A stretch of 64,000 bases of DNA from Oceanococcus sp964629015. GTDB taxonomy: Bacteria; Pseudomonadota; Gammaproteobacteria; Nevskiales; Oceanococcaceae. The notes beneath the pieces are model-generated. The model was not told the DNA's origin. It saw only the letters and a program-made list of their open reading frames with translations, and ran no database searches. This document shows, in pieces, positions 1-8,398 of the stretch. Position 1 is the stretch's first letter. Every line of letters begins with the position of its first letter. Both the position numbers and the translations under genes were made by a program. The stretch lies in contig CAZVMN010000003.1 in assembly GCA_964629015.1 (NCBI GenBank), forward strand, positions 256,606-320,605, read 5' to 3'.

Positions 1-106
1 GCCGCAAATGATCGAGTTCCGTGATGAGCTGCCCTACAACGAACTGGGCAAGGTTTTGCGGCGCATTATTCGCCAGGACTTTGCCGCACAGCTGGAGGCC
101 GCATGA
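1..106 (+). CDS. Acyl-CoA synthetase (AMP-binding), C-terminal fragment
   Basis: Only the last 34 codons lie in the window, read from base 2. The peptide has the C-terminal signature of adenylate-forming acyl-CoA ligases, LPYNELGKVLRR, in which the Lys after the Gly is the catalytic lysine of the C-terminal lid that completes adenylation. The stop overlaps the next start codon as ATGA, so the two genes are translationally coupled. Substrate and full length cannot be judged from this fragment. Confidence 0.8.
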   Translation, partial: PQMIEFRDELPYNELGKVLRRIIRQDFAAQLEAA

Positions 107-549
107 GCCGTTTTGTGATTGATCAGGAGTTCGATATCAATGCGCCGGCCGAGGTGGTTTGGCAGGTGCTGACCGATTTCGAGCGTTACGGCGAGTGGAA
201 TCCGTTCGTGGTCCAGGCGGCTTGTGATCTGCGTCCCGGTGGCGCCATCGACATGAAGGTCAAATTGCTCGGGCCAGCCCAGCGCCAGGTGGAATACATC
301 CATGCTGTGGACCCTGGCAAGGGCTTCTCCTACAACATGAAACCGTTTCCGCTGGGGGGATTGTCAAGCTTCCGCAGCCACAAGATCATTGATCTTGGCG
401 ATGGCCGCAGCCACTACAGCTCGCACTTCCACCTCGAAGGCTGGATGATGCCGATTGTGCGAGGCTTGATGAGTGGGGCATTGCTACGCGGCTTCAGCGG
501 CATGAGCGATGCATTGAAGCTGCGCGCTGAAGCCTTGCACGCAAAATAG
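103..549 (+). CDS. SRPBCC-family protein (START/polyketide-cyclase-like)
   Basis: This 148-residue soluble protein has the N-terminal pattern of the SRPBCC helix-grip fold: a first strand, then APAEVVWQVLTDFERYGEWNPF, the helix and turn typical of polyketide cyclase/dehydrase-like lipid-binding proteins. The fold encloses a hydrophobic cavity, so binding of a lipid or aromatic ligand is likely, but no catalytic residues are evident. It overlaps the acyl-CoA ligase gene by four bases and is followed by a strong terminator, so it is the last gene of that operon. A link to acyl-CoA chemistry is inferred from this coupling only. Confidence 0.75.
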   Translation: MSRFVIDQEFDINAPAEVVWQVLTDFERYGEWNPFVVQAACDLRPGGAIDMKVKLLGPAQRQVEYIHAVDPGKGFSYNMKPFPLGGLSSFRSHKIIDLGDGRSHYSSHFHLEGWMMPIVRGLMSGALLRGFSGMSDALKLRAEALHAK

Positions 550-595
550 TGCATCAGCTCTCCACCTAACGCGGTGGCGCATGACTTGCGGACAT

Positions 596-625
596 AAAAA
601 AGGCGGCCTTGGGGCCGCCTTTTTT
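596..625. terminator. Bidirectional intrinsic terminator
   Basis: A GC-rich stem (AGGCGGCC paired with GGCCGCCT around a TTGG loop) is flanked by A and T runs that extend the stem, so it works as a rho-independent terminator in both directions. It lies between the convergent SRPBCC gene and the first DUF1302 gene. Confidence 0.9.
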
Positions 626-636
626 GATGCTTGGAC

Positions 637-2865
637 TTAGAACGTGTAGGTCAGCTCCACCACCACGTTGTCTTTGTCGCGGCGGATGTTGTGATTGGAG
701 CCCGCATGCAGGTTGTACTGCACCTTGCCCGACCATTGCTGGCCCTTGAACCATTCGGTGCCAAACAGCACTTCGATACGATCTTCGAGGAAGTTCTGTT
801 GGGGCGCCGGGGCAAAGCCTTTGACGTCATGCGCACCGATGATGAAGGGTTTCAGGTTTACACCCCAGAACACATCGTTGTATTCGAAAGTGGTCAGGAA
901 ACGATAACCCCAGGCGAAGTCGTCGACGAACGCATCAGTTTGCTGGGTTGGGTTGAAGGTGCTGGTATTGACCTCTTCACCCTCCGGCGTGCCGGTGCCG
1001 TCGGCACCCGGGCTGGCATGCGTACGCTGTGGGCTGAAGCCGTCAAACTGGATCAGCTCGCGCGACGGCATATCCACGATGTGGGTGAAGCCAGCTTCGA
1101 CCAGCATGATGATTTGCTCGGAGCCAATAAAGTCGGCGATCGGGTTGGAGCTGCCCAGAATGCGGATGCCGTTCAAAACGAATTGGCCCACTTTGAGTCG
1201 CTCGTAACCCGGGATGTAGTAATTGGCCCCACGTTCGGCAATCGTGGCATCGATGTCCGTGTTGCCACGGTAGATGGTTTCGACGAAGTCTGGTGTTGCC
1301 GATCGCGCACCCGGCACCGTAATCGGGATGCCATCACCCAGCAGAGGCTCCAATATCGGCGCGAGAACCGGACCAACAATTTCGTCGAGGGTACCACCCA
1401 GGCCCGAGCCCAGCAGGGTTTCCAGGCCGATGACCAAATCATCCTCGGGGAAAGCCGGTTGCAACGCTGCGAAGATCAAGTCCGGCATGGAGACCTGCAC
1501 CGGCACGTTCGGGCGGTAGGAGTACTCACCCGCGACCGACCAGGACCCGATATTGGTGTTGAAGCTGATCCCAAACATGCGGATGTCTTCGGGGTAATCG
1601 ACCAGACCGACGGCGGTGTCAATGGGCAGACAATCCACGTCTGCCGGCAGACAAGTGGTGAGGATATCGACCGCGGTGCCGGTGGGGCCATCACGCAAGG
1701 GATTGCGGTCGGCGGCATAGAACGACAGATAGGGCAGGCGGCTGTGATAGTTCATCGCATACAGGCTGAACTCGGTGCCGTTGTTGATCATGTCGGCAAA
1801 CCAGTTCAGGCGCACGCCGTATTGGCCGGTGTCGGACGGTTCACCACTGTCCTGGTCAACGGGGATGGTGAATGACGTGTCGGTGAGCAGGGCACCCAGC
1901 GGGGTTTGAAGACGATGCGAGCCACGCAGCCGGCCATCCTGTTCAACCAGCGGGTCTTCCGGGAACTGGCCCAGATTGATGTAGGCGTTGCTGTACTGGC
2001 CCTCACGATACAACGCATCGAGTTCACCGAAGAACGTGCCGCCCGCATCCGCTTGCACGCGCTTCCAGCCAAACTGGTAGAACATTTCGCCAGTGATGCC
2101 CTGGTCCGGGAATATGTCGCCGGACAAAAGCACCATGGGGACCGGCTGGAACACTTCGCTGATTTGGCCGCCCGGCTGGCGCAAGCCACGGATGTCCGGC
2201 GAATTGATCTCGTTCAGCGAGTTGAGTGCAATCAGGTTGGATTCGCCCCAGCGCGCTTTCTGCGCACCGACACTGACGCTGAGCAAACGCTCGCCGAGGA
2301 AGAAGGTGCCGTTGACGAACAAATCCTGAACATAGATGTCAGAGCCGAACAATTCTTCGACACCGCCGTCACGCTTGGTAAAAGCGGGTTGATATCCGCC
2401 GACACCCGGGCTGACAACATCGCTGTTGTTCGGATGGTACTCATCAAAGTCGTAGTTCACAGCATCAAAGAAGCCGATCACGCGGGTTTTGAAGGTGAAA
2501 TCGTTCCACGATGCCGTGAAATCGGAGGTAATCTTGGCTAGGCCAGCAGTGAAATCCCACTGATCGTAGTTCAGGTTGCCATCATCTTGCTTGTCGGCGA
2601 AGAAGGCACCCGGGGCGTCGACCAAACGTTGGTTGGGTTCAGGGTCTCCAGCCAGGGACAAACAGTCATCCCCTGCGCACAGGTTGGGGTTGAGATTCAA
2701 CTTACCGATCAGCGAGGGGTCGCGATCTTCGACGCGCACGGCGCCGGCGAGTGTGACGCGATTGTTCCAACTGATATCGATATCGAAGAAGTCGAATTCC
2801 AGCGCAGAACTGGAGCCGCAGATTCCTATGCCCGCTATGATCAGCGGTAGCTTGCGAATGCCCAT
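637..2865 (-). CDS. DUF1302 family outer-membrane-type protein, copy 1
   Basis: The protein is 742 residues starting at the ATG preceded by GGAAGGG; an open frame extends further upstream but has no ribosome site there. Residues 1-21 form a signal peptide. The body has the alternating aromatic/polar pattern of a beta-barrel and the last residue is Phe after VVELTYT, the usual end of an outer membrane protein. It matches the DUF1302 family, found beside DUF1329 in Pseudomonas-like lipid and steroid degraders. Around residues 470-535 there is a hydrophobic Leu/Gly/Pro-rich insert that makes it longer than the second copy at about 18-20 kb. It is divergent from DUF1329, YCF48-like and MMPL genes, its likely partners. 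The function, perhaps passage of hydrophobic molecules, is inference. Confidence 0.85.
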   Translation of the reverse strand: MGIRKLPLIIAGIGICGSSSALEFDFFDIDISWNNRVTLAGAVRVEDRDPSLIGKLNLNPNLCAGDDCLSLAGDPEPNQRLVDAPGAFFADKQDDGNLNYDQWDFTAGLAKITSDFTASWNDFTFKTRVIGFFDAVNYDFDEYHPNNSDVVSPGVGGYQPAFTKRDGGVEELFGSDIYVQDLFVNGTFFLGERLLSVSVGAQKARWGESNLIALNSLNEINSPDIRGLRQPGGQISEVFQPVPMVLLSGDIFPDQGITGEMFYQFGWKRVQADAGGTFFGELDALYREGQYSNAYINLGQFPEDPLVEQDGRLRGSHRLQTPLGALLTDTSFTIPVDQDSGEPSDTGQYGVRLNWFADMINNGTEFSLYAMNYHSRLPYLSFYAADRNPLRDGPTGTAVDILTTCLPADVDCLPIDTAVGLVDYPEDIRMFGISFNTNIGSWSVAGEYSYRPNVPVQVSMPDLIFAALQPAFPEDDLVIGLETLLGSGLGGTLDEIVGPVLAPILEPLLGDGIPITVPGARSATPDFVETIYRGNTDIDATIAERGANYYIPGYERLKVGQFVLNGIRILGSSNPIADFIGSEQIIMLVEAGFTHIVDMPSRELIQFDGFSPQRTHASPGADGTGTPEGEEVNTSTFNPTQQTDAFVDDFAWGYRFLTTFEYNDVFWGVNLKPFIIGAHDVKGFAPAPQQNFLEDRIEVLFGTEWFKGQQWSGKVQYNLHAGSNHNIRRDKDNVVVELTYTF

Positions 2866-3234
2866 ATCCCTTCCATTGTGTTTTGATGTATTTCCGCGCC
2901 AACATACGCTTGCGAATGGCGCATTTTTAATGGTTCTCGGTGCAATCGTCAAAGTCGATGCACTGCGTCTGTGCGGGGCGGGTGCTGCTTTGCCCGCTTC
3001 ACTGTTACAGTCAACGATGTTGAGAAAAACCGTATTTTCGCGCATTGTAAACCGTCCTGGCCTTAAAACGTTGTGTGACATGAAGAGGTGCAGGATTGAC
3101 GCGCGACGGTGCACTGGCTAATTTGCCGCGCCAAGTTGCGCGCGACGCTGCGCGATGTTGCAATGCTTGGTCCGCCCTGCGAATTCGACAGGCAGGCACC
3201 ACAACACATAAATGATGCAATCGGAGATGACGTC
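2866..3234. promoter_or_regulatory. Divergent intergenic region between DUF1302 and DUF1329 genes
   Basis: This 369-base gap separates two divergent genes whose products usually go together. I see no convincing coding sequence; short open frames lack ribosome sites and family resemblance. It presumably carries both promoters and any shared operator. I could not identify a clear -35/-10 pair or a clear long palindrome. A GGAG at about 3222 serves the DUF1329 start. Confidence 0.5.
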
Positions 3235-4653
3235 ATGAAAATTCTGGGAATCCTTCCCGCCGCCGCATTGGCTGTTGCCAGCGGCGCCGCAATCGCCAAA
3301 GTGCCGGCCAGCGAGGCGGCCAAACTGGGTAATGAACTGACTCCGGTTGGCGCCATTGCTAAAGGTAATGAGGACGGTTCGATTCCGGAGTGGCGCGGAC
3401 GTGAGCTGTTCACCCAGGAACAAATTGACCTGACCCGTGCTCAGCTCGAAGAGTGGCGCGTGGACGATCCAACCAAAGTCCGCAGTTATGTGTACAACGA
3501 ACTGGAAACGCGCAAGGACGACATCGGTGAAGTGGTCGAGGCCAAGTTCACCATCACCAAGGCCAACTACAAGGATTACGCCGAGCTGCTGACCACCGGT
3601 CACAAAGCCATGTTCGAGCGCTATGACGATTACAAAATGATCGTCTACCCGACGATCCGCACCGGGTTTTTCCCGCAGGTCATTTACGATGCGACCAAGA
3701 AGAACGCGACCAATGCCGAACTGATCGGCACGGATGACGTGAATGGCGCAGAGCTGGGCTTTCCGTTTCCGATTCCAGGCACCGGTGCTGAGGCGATCTG
3801 GAACCACAAGCTCAAGTACAAAGGTGATGCGGTACGCCGCTACAACAACCAGGCCATCGTCAAGCCGGACGGCAGCTACAAGATCTCCAAGCTGATCGAG
3901 GACGTGAAGTTCAAGTACGGCAACATCAGCGAGCCGGGTGGCACCGATTTGCTGGCCTACTACTTGTCCAACGTGATCGAGCCGGCGCGTGTTGCCGGTC
4001 AGCTGACCCTGGTTCACGAGACCGCTGATGAAGGTTCAGGTGGCCGTTTGGCGTGGATCTACAACCCGGGTCTTGGGCGCGTGAATCGGGCGCCTGATGT
4101 GGGCTATGACAACCCCTACATCGGCACCGACGGTGAGCAGTTCAACGACCAGGTTGACGTTTTCAACGGTTCGCTGGACCGCTACAACTGGAAGCTGGTT
4201 GGCCGTAAGGAGATGATCATTCCTTACCACAACTACGATCTGAACAGCCCGGAGTACAAGTACCGTGATCTGATTCAGGCTGGCCACATCAACCAGGATC
4301 TGGTGCGCTACGAAATTCACCGCGTGTGGGTGGTCGATGCCACCTTGCGTGATGGCACACGTCATCAGTTTGCCCGTCGCACCTTCTATCTCGACGAAGA
4401 TTCCTGGTCAATTGCTGTGGTCGATGCTTACGACAACCGCAACGAGCTGTGGAAGATGCAGGAAGCCTACTTGGTGACGCTGCCGTTCGTACCCACCGTG
4501 ACGGGTTCTCCGGAAGCGATTTTCGACCTCAAGAGTGGTCGCTACTTCCTGACCGCCATGACCAACGAAGACACCATCAGCGATTTCGAGGCGACCTACT
4601 CGGATTCGTTCTTCAAACCGGCCAACCTCAAGCGTCTGGCTCGTAAACAATAA
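3235..4653 (+). CDS. DUF1329 family periplasmic/envelope protein, copy 1
   Basis: This 472-residue protein has a cleavable signal peptide ending near AIAK and a mature part of DUF1329 type, an outer-membrane-associated family related in fold to LolA/LolB-like lipid carriers. Diagnostic stretches include RKEMIIPYHNYDLNSPEYKY and RYEIHRVWVVDATLRDGTRH, nearly repeated in the second copy at 15.6 kb. The start chosen is the ATG following GGAGATGACGTC; the frame is open upstream but without a signal peptide at the right place. It heads an apparent operon with the YCF48-like protein and the MMPL transporter. A role as periplasmic carrier between transporter and outer membrane partner is inference. 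Confidence 0.87.
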   Translation: MKILGILPAAALAVASGAAIAKVPASEAAKLGNELTPVGAIAKGNEDGSIPEWRGRELFTQEQIDLTRAQLEEWRVDDPTKVRSYVYNELETRKDDIGEVVEAKFTITKANYKDYAELLTTGHKAMFERYDDYKMIVYPTIRTGFFPQVIYDATKKNATNAELIGTDDVNGAELGFPFPIPGTGAEAIWNHKLKYKGDAVRRYNNQAIVKPDGSYKISKLIEDVKFKYGNISEPGGTDLLAYYLSNVIEPARVAGQLTLVHETADEGSGGRLAWIYNPGLGRVNRAPDVGYDNPYIGTDGEQFNDQVDVFNGSLDRYNWKLVGRKEMIIPYHNYDLNSPEYKYRDLIQAGHINQDLVRYEIHRVWVVDATLRDGTRHQFARRTFYLDEDSWSIAVVDAYDNRNELWKMQEAYLVTLPFVPTVTGSPEAIFDLKSGRYFLTAMTNEDTISDFEATYSDSFFKPANLKRLARKQ

Positions 4654-4674
4654 TCCAAGGTCGGGGGGACGACT

Positions 4675-5700
4675 ATGGACCTGAGATTTGTGCGGCCGAC
4701 AGCGTTTGCTGTCGGCCTTTTTGTATCGATCGGCGTCAGTGCAGACACCTCACTGGAACCGCGTGAAGCGCAGCTTATGCCGAAAGCGGCAGAAGCCATT
4801 CTTAACGATGTAACGCCAGTTGGGGACGCGTGGGTAACGGTGGGGGACCGGGGGCATATTCTGCGTTCGCAGGATGGCGACACGTGGCAGCAGATTGCCA
4901 CGCCGGTTCAAGCCATGCTCAACCGCGTACGCTTTTACGATGATCGCTTGGGCTGGGCTGTGGGACATGACGGCACCGTTCTGAAAACCACGGATGGCGG
5001 TTTGAGCTGGAGCCTGATTCACTCCGATACCGAGTGGGGCAAGCCGTTCTACGACATTCTGTTTACCTCGCCGGATGTGGGCTTTGTGGTTGGTGCCAAC
5101 AGCGCCTTCAAGCGCACCGTCGACGGTGGCCAGTCTTGGGAACTGCTCGAACCGGATTTCACCTTCCACGGCCTGCATCTGAATTCGATCTGGAAGCTGG
5201 CCGACGGCACCATGGTGATTGGTGGTGAAAAAGGCATGATGGCGCGTTCGCTGGATGACGGCGAGACCTGGGAGCATGTCAAAACGCCGTATGCCGGTTC
5301 ATTCTTCGGCATGATGCCGTACGCCGACAGTGGGGTGTTTGTTTATGGTCTGCGCGGCAATGTTTACGCGGCTTACGACATCAAGTCGCTCGCGGTTCAG
5401 GACACCATGGAGTGGGACGAGTTCTCGCTGGAGTCGCTGACCGACAATGCGCAGCTGCACGAGATGGGTTGGCACTACTATCCCAATGATCTCAAGGAAA
5501 GCCTGTTTGGCGGCGTTGTGCTCGGGCCAACCGATGTATTGCTTGTGGGGGTCAATGGCGCGGTGGTGCGGACCGACGGCCAGCGTATGAAAACCATCGA
5601 CACTCAGCTTGAACATACGCTGGGCAGCGCCGTGATGACCGACGAGGCTCTAGTCACCGTCGGTTTGGTGGGCATTCAGAGCGTGCCGTTTTCACGCTGA
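4675..5700 (+). CDS. YCF48-like beta-propeller protein (exported)
   Basis: The 341-residue product has an N-terminal signal peptide (cleavage near VSADT) and repeated blades of the YCF48/BNR-like type, each with a W-A-V-G or V-V-G strand followed by a G-x-x-x-x-T-x-D-G-G-x-S/T-W turn (for example GTVLKTTDGGLSW and SAFKRTVDGGQSW). YCF48 proteins in phototrophs assist photosystem II assembly; bacterial homologues beside RND transporters have no assigned role. It sits 21 bases after the DUF1329 gene and 30 before the MMPL gene, in the same orientation, so it is probably an accessory or assembly factor of that envelope system. The propeller assignment is firm, the role inferred. Confidence 0.85.
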   Translation: MDLRFVRPTAFAVGLFVSIGVSADTSLEPREAQLMPKAAEAILNDVTPVGDAWVTVGDRGHILRSQDGDTWQQIATPVQAMLNRVRFYDDRLGWAVGHDGTVLKTTDGGLSWSLIHSDTEWGKPFYDILFTSPDVGFVVGANSAFKRTVDGGQSWELLEPDFTFHGLHLNSIWKLADGTMVIGGEKGMMARSLDDGETWEHVKTPYAGSFFGMMPYADSGVFVYGLRGNVYAAYDIKSLAVQDTMEWDEFSLESLTDNAQLHEMGWHYYPNDLKESLFGGVVLGPTDVLLVGVNGAVVRTDGQRMKTIDTQLEHTLGSAVMTDEALVTVGLVGIQSVPFSR

Positions 5701-5730
5701 CACGCAAAAAAGAATAACGGGGAGTAACAA

Positions 5731-8283
5731 GTGAGCGATAACGCACCCACGGGGAACAGCTGGACTGACCGCATTCTGCGCGTCGTTGAGCCACCGATCT
5801 TCAAATATCGCCGGATCACGCTGGCCATACTGATCGCGATCACTGCGATTCTGGCGGTGCAGGCTGCACGTATTCATCCGGATGCGGGCTGGCTCAAATC
5901 GATCCCGCTGGATCATCCCTACATGCAGACCTTCCAGAAGTACTACAGCGACTTCGGTGGCGCCAACACCGTGCTGTTTGCGTTGATTCAGGAAGATGGG
6001 GATATCTACAACGAAACCTTCATGAGGAAGTTGGAGGAAGCCACCAACGACATCTTCTTCATACCGGGTGTCGACCGTGCGCGTGTGATGTCGTTGTTCA
6101 CGCCCAACGTGACCTATGTGGAAAACATTGAAGGCGGCCTGGCCGGCTCCAATGTCATTCCGGCAGATTACAGCCCCACACCGGAAATGCTGGAGAAGGT
6201 CAAATCCAATGTGGGTAAGGCACAGGTTATCGGGCGGCTTGTAACAGAAGATCAGCGTGGCGCGCTGGTGATGTCCGAGCTGCTGGAATACGACCCCGCC
6301 ACGGGTGAGAAGCTCGACTACCGCGAGGTTGGTGAGGAGCTGGAGAAGCTGCGCGCCAAGTACGAGGGTGATGGCGTCAAGGTGCACATCATCGGCTTTG
6401 CCAAGATTGTGCACGACATGACCAATGCGGCTCTGGAAGTGGTGTTGTTCTTCCTGCTTGCGTTGATCATGACCGGGATATTGCTGTGGCTGTATTGCGG
6501 CTCATTCAAACTCGCCATGCTGCCACTGGTGTGCTCGATTGTGGCGGTTATCTGGGAGTTTGGTTTGCTCACCACGGTGGGCTTCGGGCTTGATCCCTTT
6601 GCCATTCTGGTGCCATTCCTGGTGCTGTCTGTTTCGGTTTCCCACGGGGTGCAGTACGTCAATGCCTGGGTTGCCGAAGTCGACCAGGGCATGGACAAGT
6701 TCAATGCTTCGCTGGAAACCTTTCGGCGTTTGGCCATTCCGGGCACCACTGCACTGATCACCGACGTGGCCGGCTTTGCCACGATCTATCTGATCAATAT
6801 CCAGATCATTCGAGAAATGTCTTTGAACGCAGCTTTCGGTGTGGCTGCGATCATCATCACCAACAAAATCCTGATGCCGATCTGGCTGACCTACATCGAA
6901 ATCAAGGATATGGATACGTTCCGCGAGAAGCAGCAGCGGCGTGAGCGTATGGGTGACGGGCTATGGACATTCCTGGCCAAGATCACGCGCAAGGGCCCAG
7001 CCATGATTGCCTTGATTCTGAGTGCCGTGTTGCTGGGTGTGTCGCTGTGGAAGTACCCCTCGCTGAAAATTGGTGATGCCATTGAAGGGGTGCCGGAGCT
7101 GCGGCCGGAATCACGTTTCAACCAGGATTTCCGACAGATTATCGGCAACTTCGAAATTGGCGTGGATCAGCTCAAGGTGATTGCGGAAACCCGCCCCAAT
7201 GGCTGTGTCGACTATGAGTTGATGGAGCAGATCGACCGCTTCTCCTGGCATATGGAAAATCAGCCGGGGGTCCATTCGACGATGTCGTTGCTGACCTACG
7301 CCAAGCTGGTTTATCAAGGTTTGTCGGAGGGGCGCTTGAATGCGTTGGTGTTGCCGCGTAACAAGTTCGCGCTGGCGCAAGCAACAGCCTTGGTGCCGAC
7401 CACCACGGGCATTCTGAACGATGATTGTGATGCGATGGCGGTGTTTATTTTCACCACCGACCACAAAGCTGAAACGATCAAGCATTTGGTTTCTGAGATC
7501 AAAGCGTTCAACACGCACAACGAAGAGCAGTTCTATGCTCGCGCGCCGGATACCAAGCCGGAGTACTGTGCTGACAAACGTGCGTTGTTCAATGATTGGC
7601 GTGCGGCGCAGGATGAATCGCTGAGCTTGAGTCTATCGGATGCCTCCGAAGAGGCCATGCAGGCAGCGCGTGACCGCAGCAGCGAGCTGGAGTCGCAATA
7701 CCAGGCGATGGATCAGAACTGCCCGGTCAATTTTGCTCTGGCCAGTGGCAATGTCGGTGTTATGGCGGCAACCAATGAGGTGGTCGAAGAACAGGAACTC
7801 AAAGTTGTGTTCTACGTCTACCTGGTGATCGTCATTTTCATGTGGCTGTCATTCCGTTCGGTCGCCGGTGTGCTCTGCGTGGTGTTGCCACTGTCGCTTG
7901 TGTCGACAATGGCTTACGCCGTGATGGCGATGCTCGACATTGGTCTCAAAGTGGCCACGCTGCCCGTGGTCGCTTTGGCCGTGGGTATCGGCGTGGATTA
8001 CGGGATTTACGTGTATTCCGAGATGGCTGGCGCACTCAAGCAGGGCAAAACACTGGAAGAGGCGTTCAAGTTCACTCTACAACGCACCGGCAAGGCTGTG
8101 GTCTTTATTGGCGTTTCGCTGGGCTTGTCCGTGGCGACCTGGGTCATGTCCGAATTGCAGTTCCAGATCGATATGGGGATCATGCTGATCTTCATGTTCA
8201 CTGCGAACATGTTCGGGGCGATCCTGTTGCTGCCGGCGCTGGCCCGGTTCCTGCTACGCATTCCCAAGGAACAGTTGGACTAA
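5731..8283 (+). CDS. RND superfamily transporter, MMPL/hydrophobe exporter type
   Basis: The protein has 850 residues with a GTG start preceded by GGGGAG. It has the two-fold RND layout: an N-terminal transmembrane helix, a large periplasmic loop, a bundle of helices, then a second copy of helix, loop and bundle. In the second half VGIGVDYGIYV gives the conserved G-x-D-Y of proton-relay helix 10; in the first half the matching place reads SVSVSHGVQYV, without the Asp. This layout is typical of MMPL/HpnN-like exporters that move lipids or other hydrophobic molecules rather than of tripartite HAE drug pumps. No membrane fusion protein or TolC gene is present; the neighbouring DUF1329, YCF48-like and DUF1302 proteins may do that job. 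Confidence 0.9.
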   Translation: MSDNAPTGNSWTDRILRVVEPPIFKYRRITLAILIAITAILAVQAARIHPDAGWLKSIPLDHPYMQTFQKYYSDFGGANTVLFALIQEDGDIYNETFMRKLEEATNDIFFIPGVDRARVMSLFTPNVTYVENIEGGLAGSNVIPADYSPTPEMLEKVKSNVGKAQVIGRLVTEDQRGALVMSELLEYDPATGEKLDYREVGEELEKLRAKYEGDGVKVHIIGFAKIVHDMTNAALEVVLFFLLALIMTGILLWLYCGSFKLAMLPLVCSIVAVIWEFGLLTTVGFGLDPFAILVPFLVLSVSVSHGVQYVNAWVAEVDQGMDKFNASLETFRRLAIPGTTALITDVAGFATIYLINIQIIREMSLNAAFGVAAIIITNKILMPIWLTYIEIKDMDTFREKQQRRERMGDGLWTFLAKITRKGPAMIALILSAVLLGVSLWKYPSLKIGDAIEGVPELRPESRFNQDFRQIIGNFEIGVDQLKVIAETRPNGCVDYELMEQIDRFSWHMENQPGVHSTMSLLTYAKLVYQGLSEGRLNALVLPRNKFALAQATALVPTTTGILNDDCDAMAVFIFTTDHKAETIKHLVSEIKAFNTHNEEQFYARAPDTKPEYCADKRALFNDWRAAQDESLSLSLSDASEEAMQAARDRSSELESQYQAMDQNCPVNFALASGNVGVMAATNEVVEEQELKVVFYVYLVIVIFMWLSFRSVAGVLCVVLPLSLVSTMAYAVMAMLDIGLKVATLPVVALAVGIGVDYGIYVYSEMAGALKQGKTLEEAFKFTLQRTGKAVVFIGVSLGLSVATWVMSELQFQIDMGIMLIFMFTANMFGAILLLPALARFLLRIPKEQLD

Positions 8284-8332
8284 TGTCAACCGCTTAGCTG
8301 GTTTGACTGCACGCTGATCGCTGCGTCTGAAA

Positions 8333-8360
8333 GCCCGTCATACATTTATGTATGATGGGC
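8333..8360. repeat. Near-perfect palindrome upstream of the globin-coupled cyclase gene
   Basis: Two 13-base arms, GCCCGTCATACAT and ATGTATGATGGGC, face each other across two bases, with a single mismatch that would be a G-U pair in RNA. It starts 49 bases after the MMPL stop and ends 38 bases before the cyclase start. There is no T run, so it is not a standard terminator. It could be an operator or a 5' leader hairpin. Confidence 0.6.
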
Positions 8361-8398
8361 GATAGTTCCCGAACGCTCAGAGTTGACGAGGACGCGGC

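Noticed and set aside
631..1875. Long open frame on the plus strand opposite DUF1302 copy 1
   Set aside because: It is antisense to a clear family member, has no ribosome site, and its peptide resembles nothing; GC-rich third positions leave such shadows.
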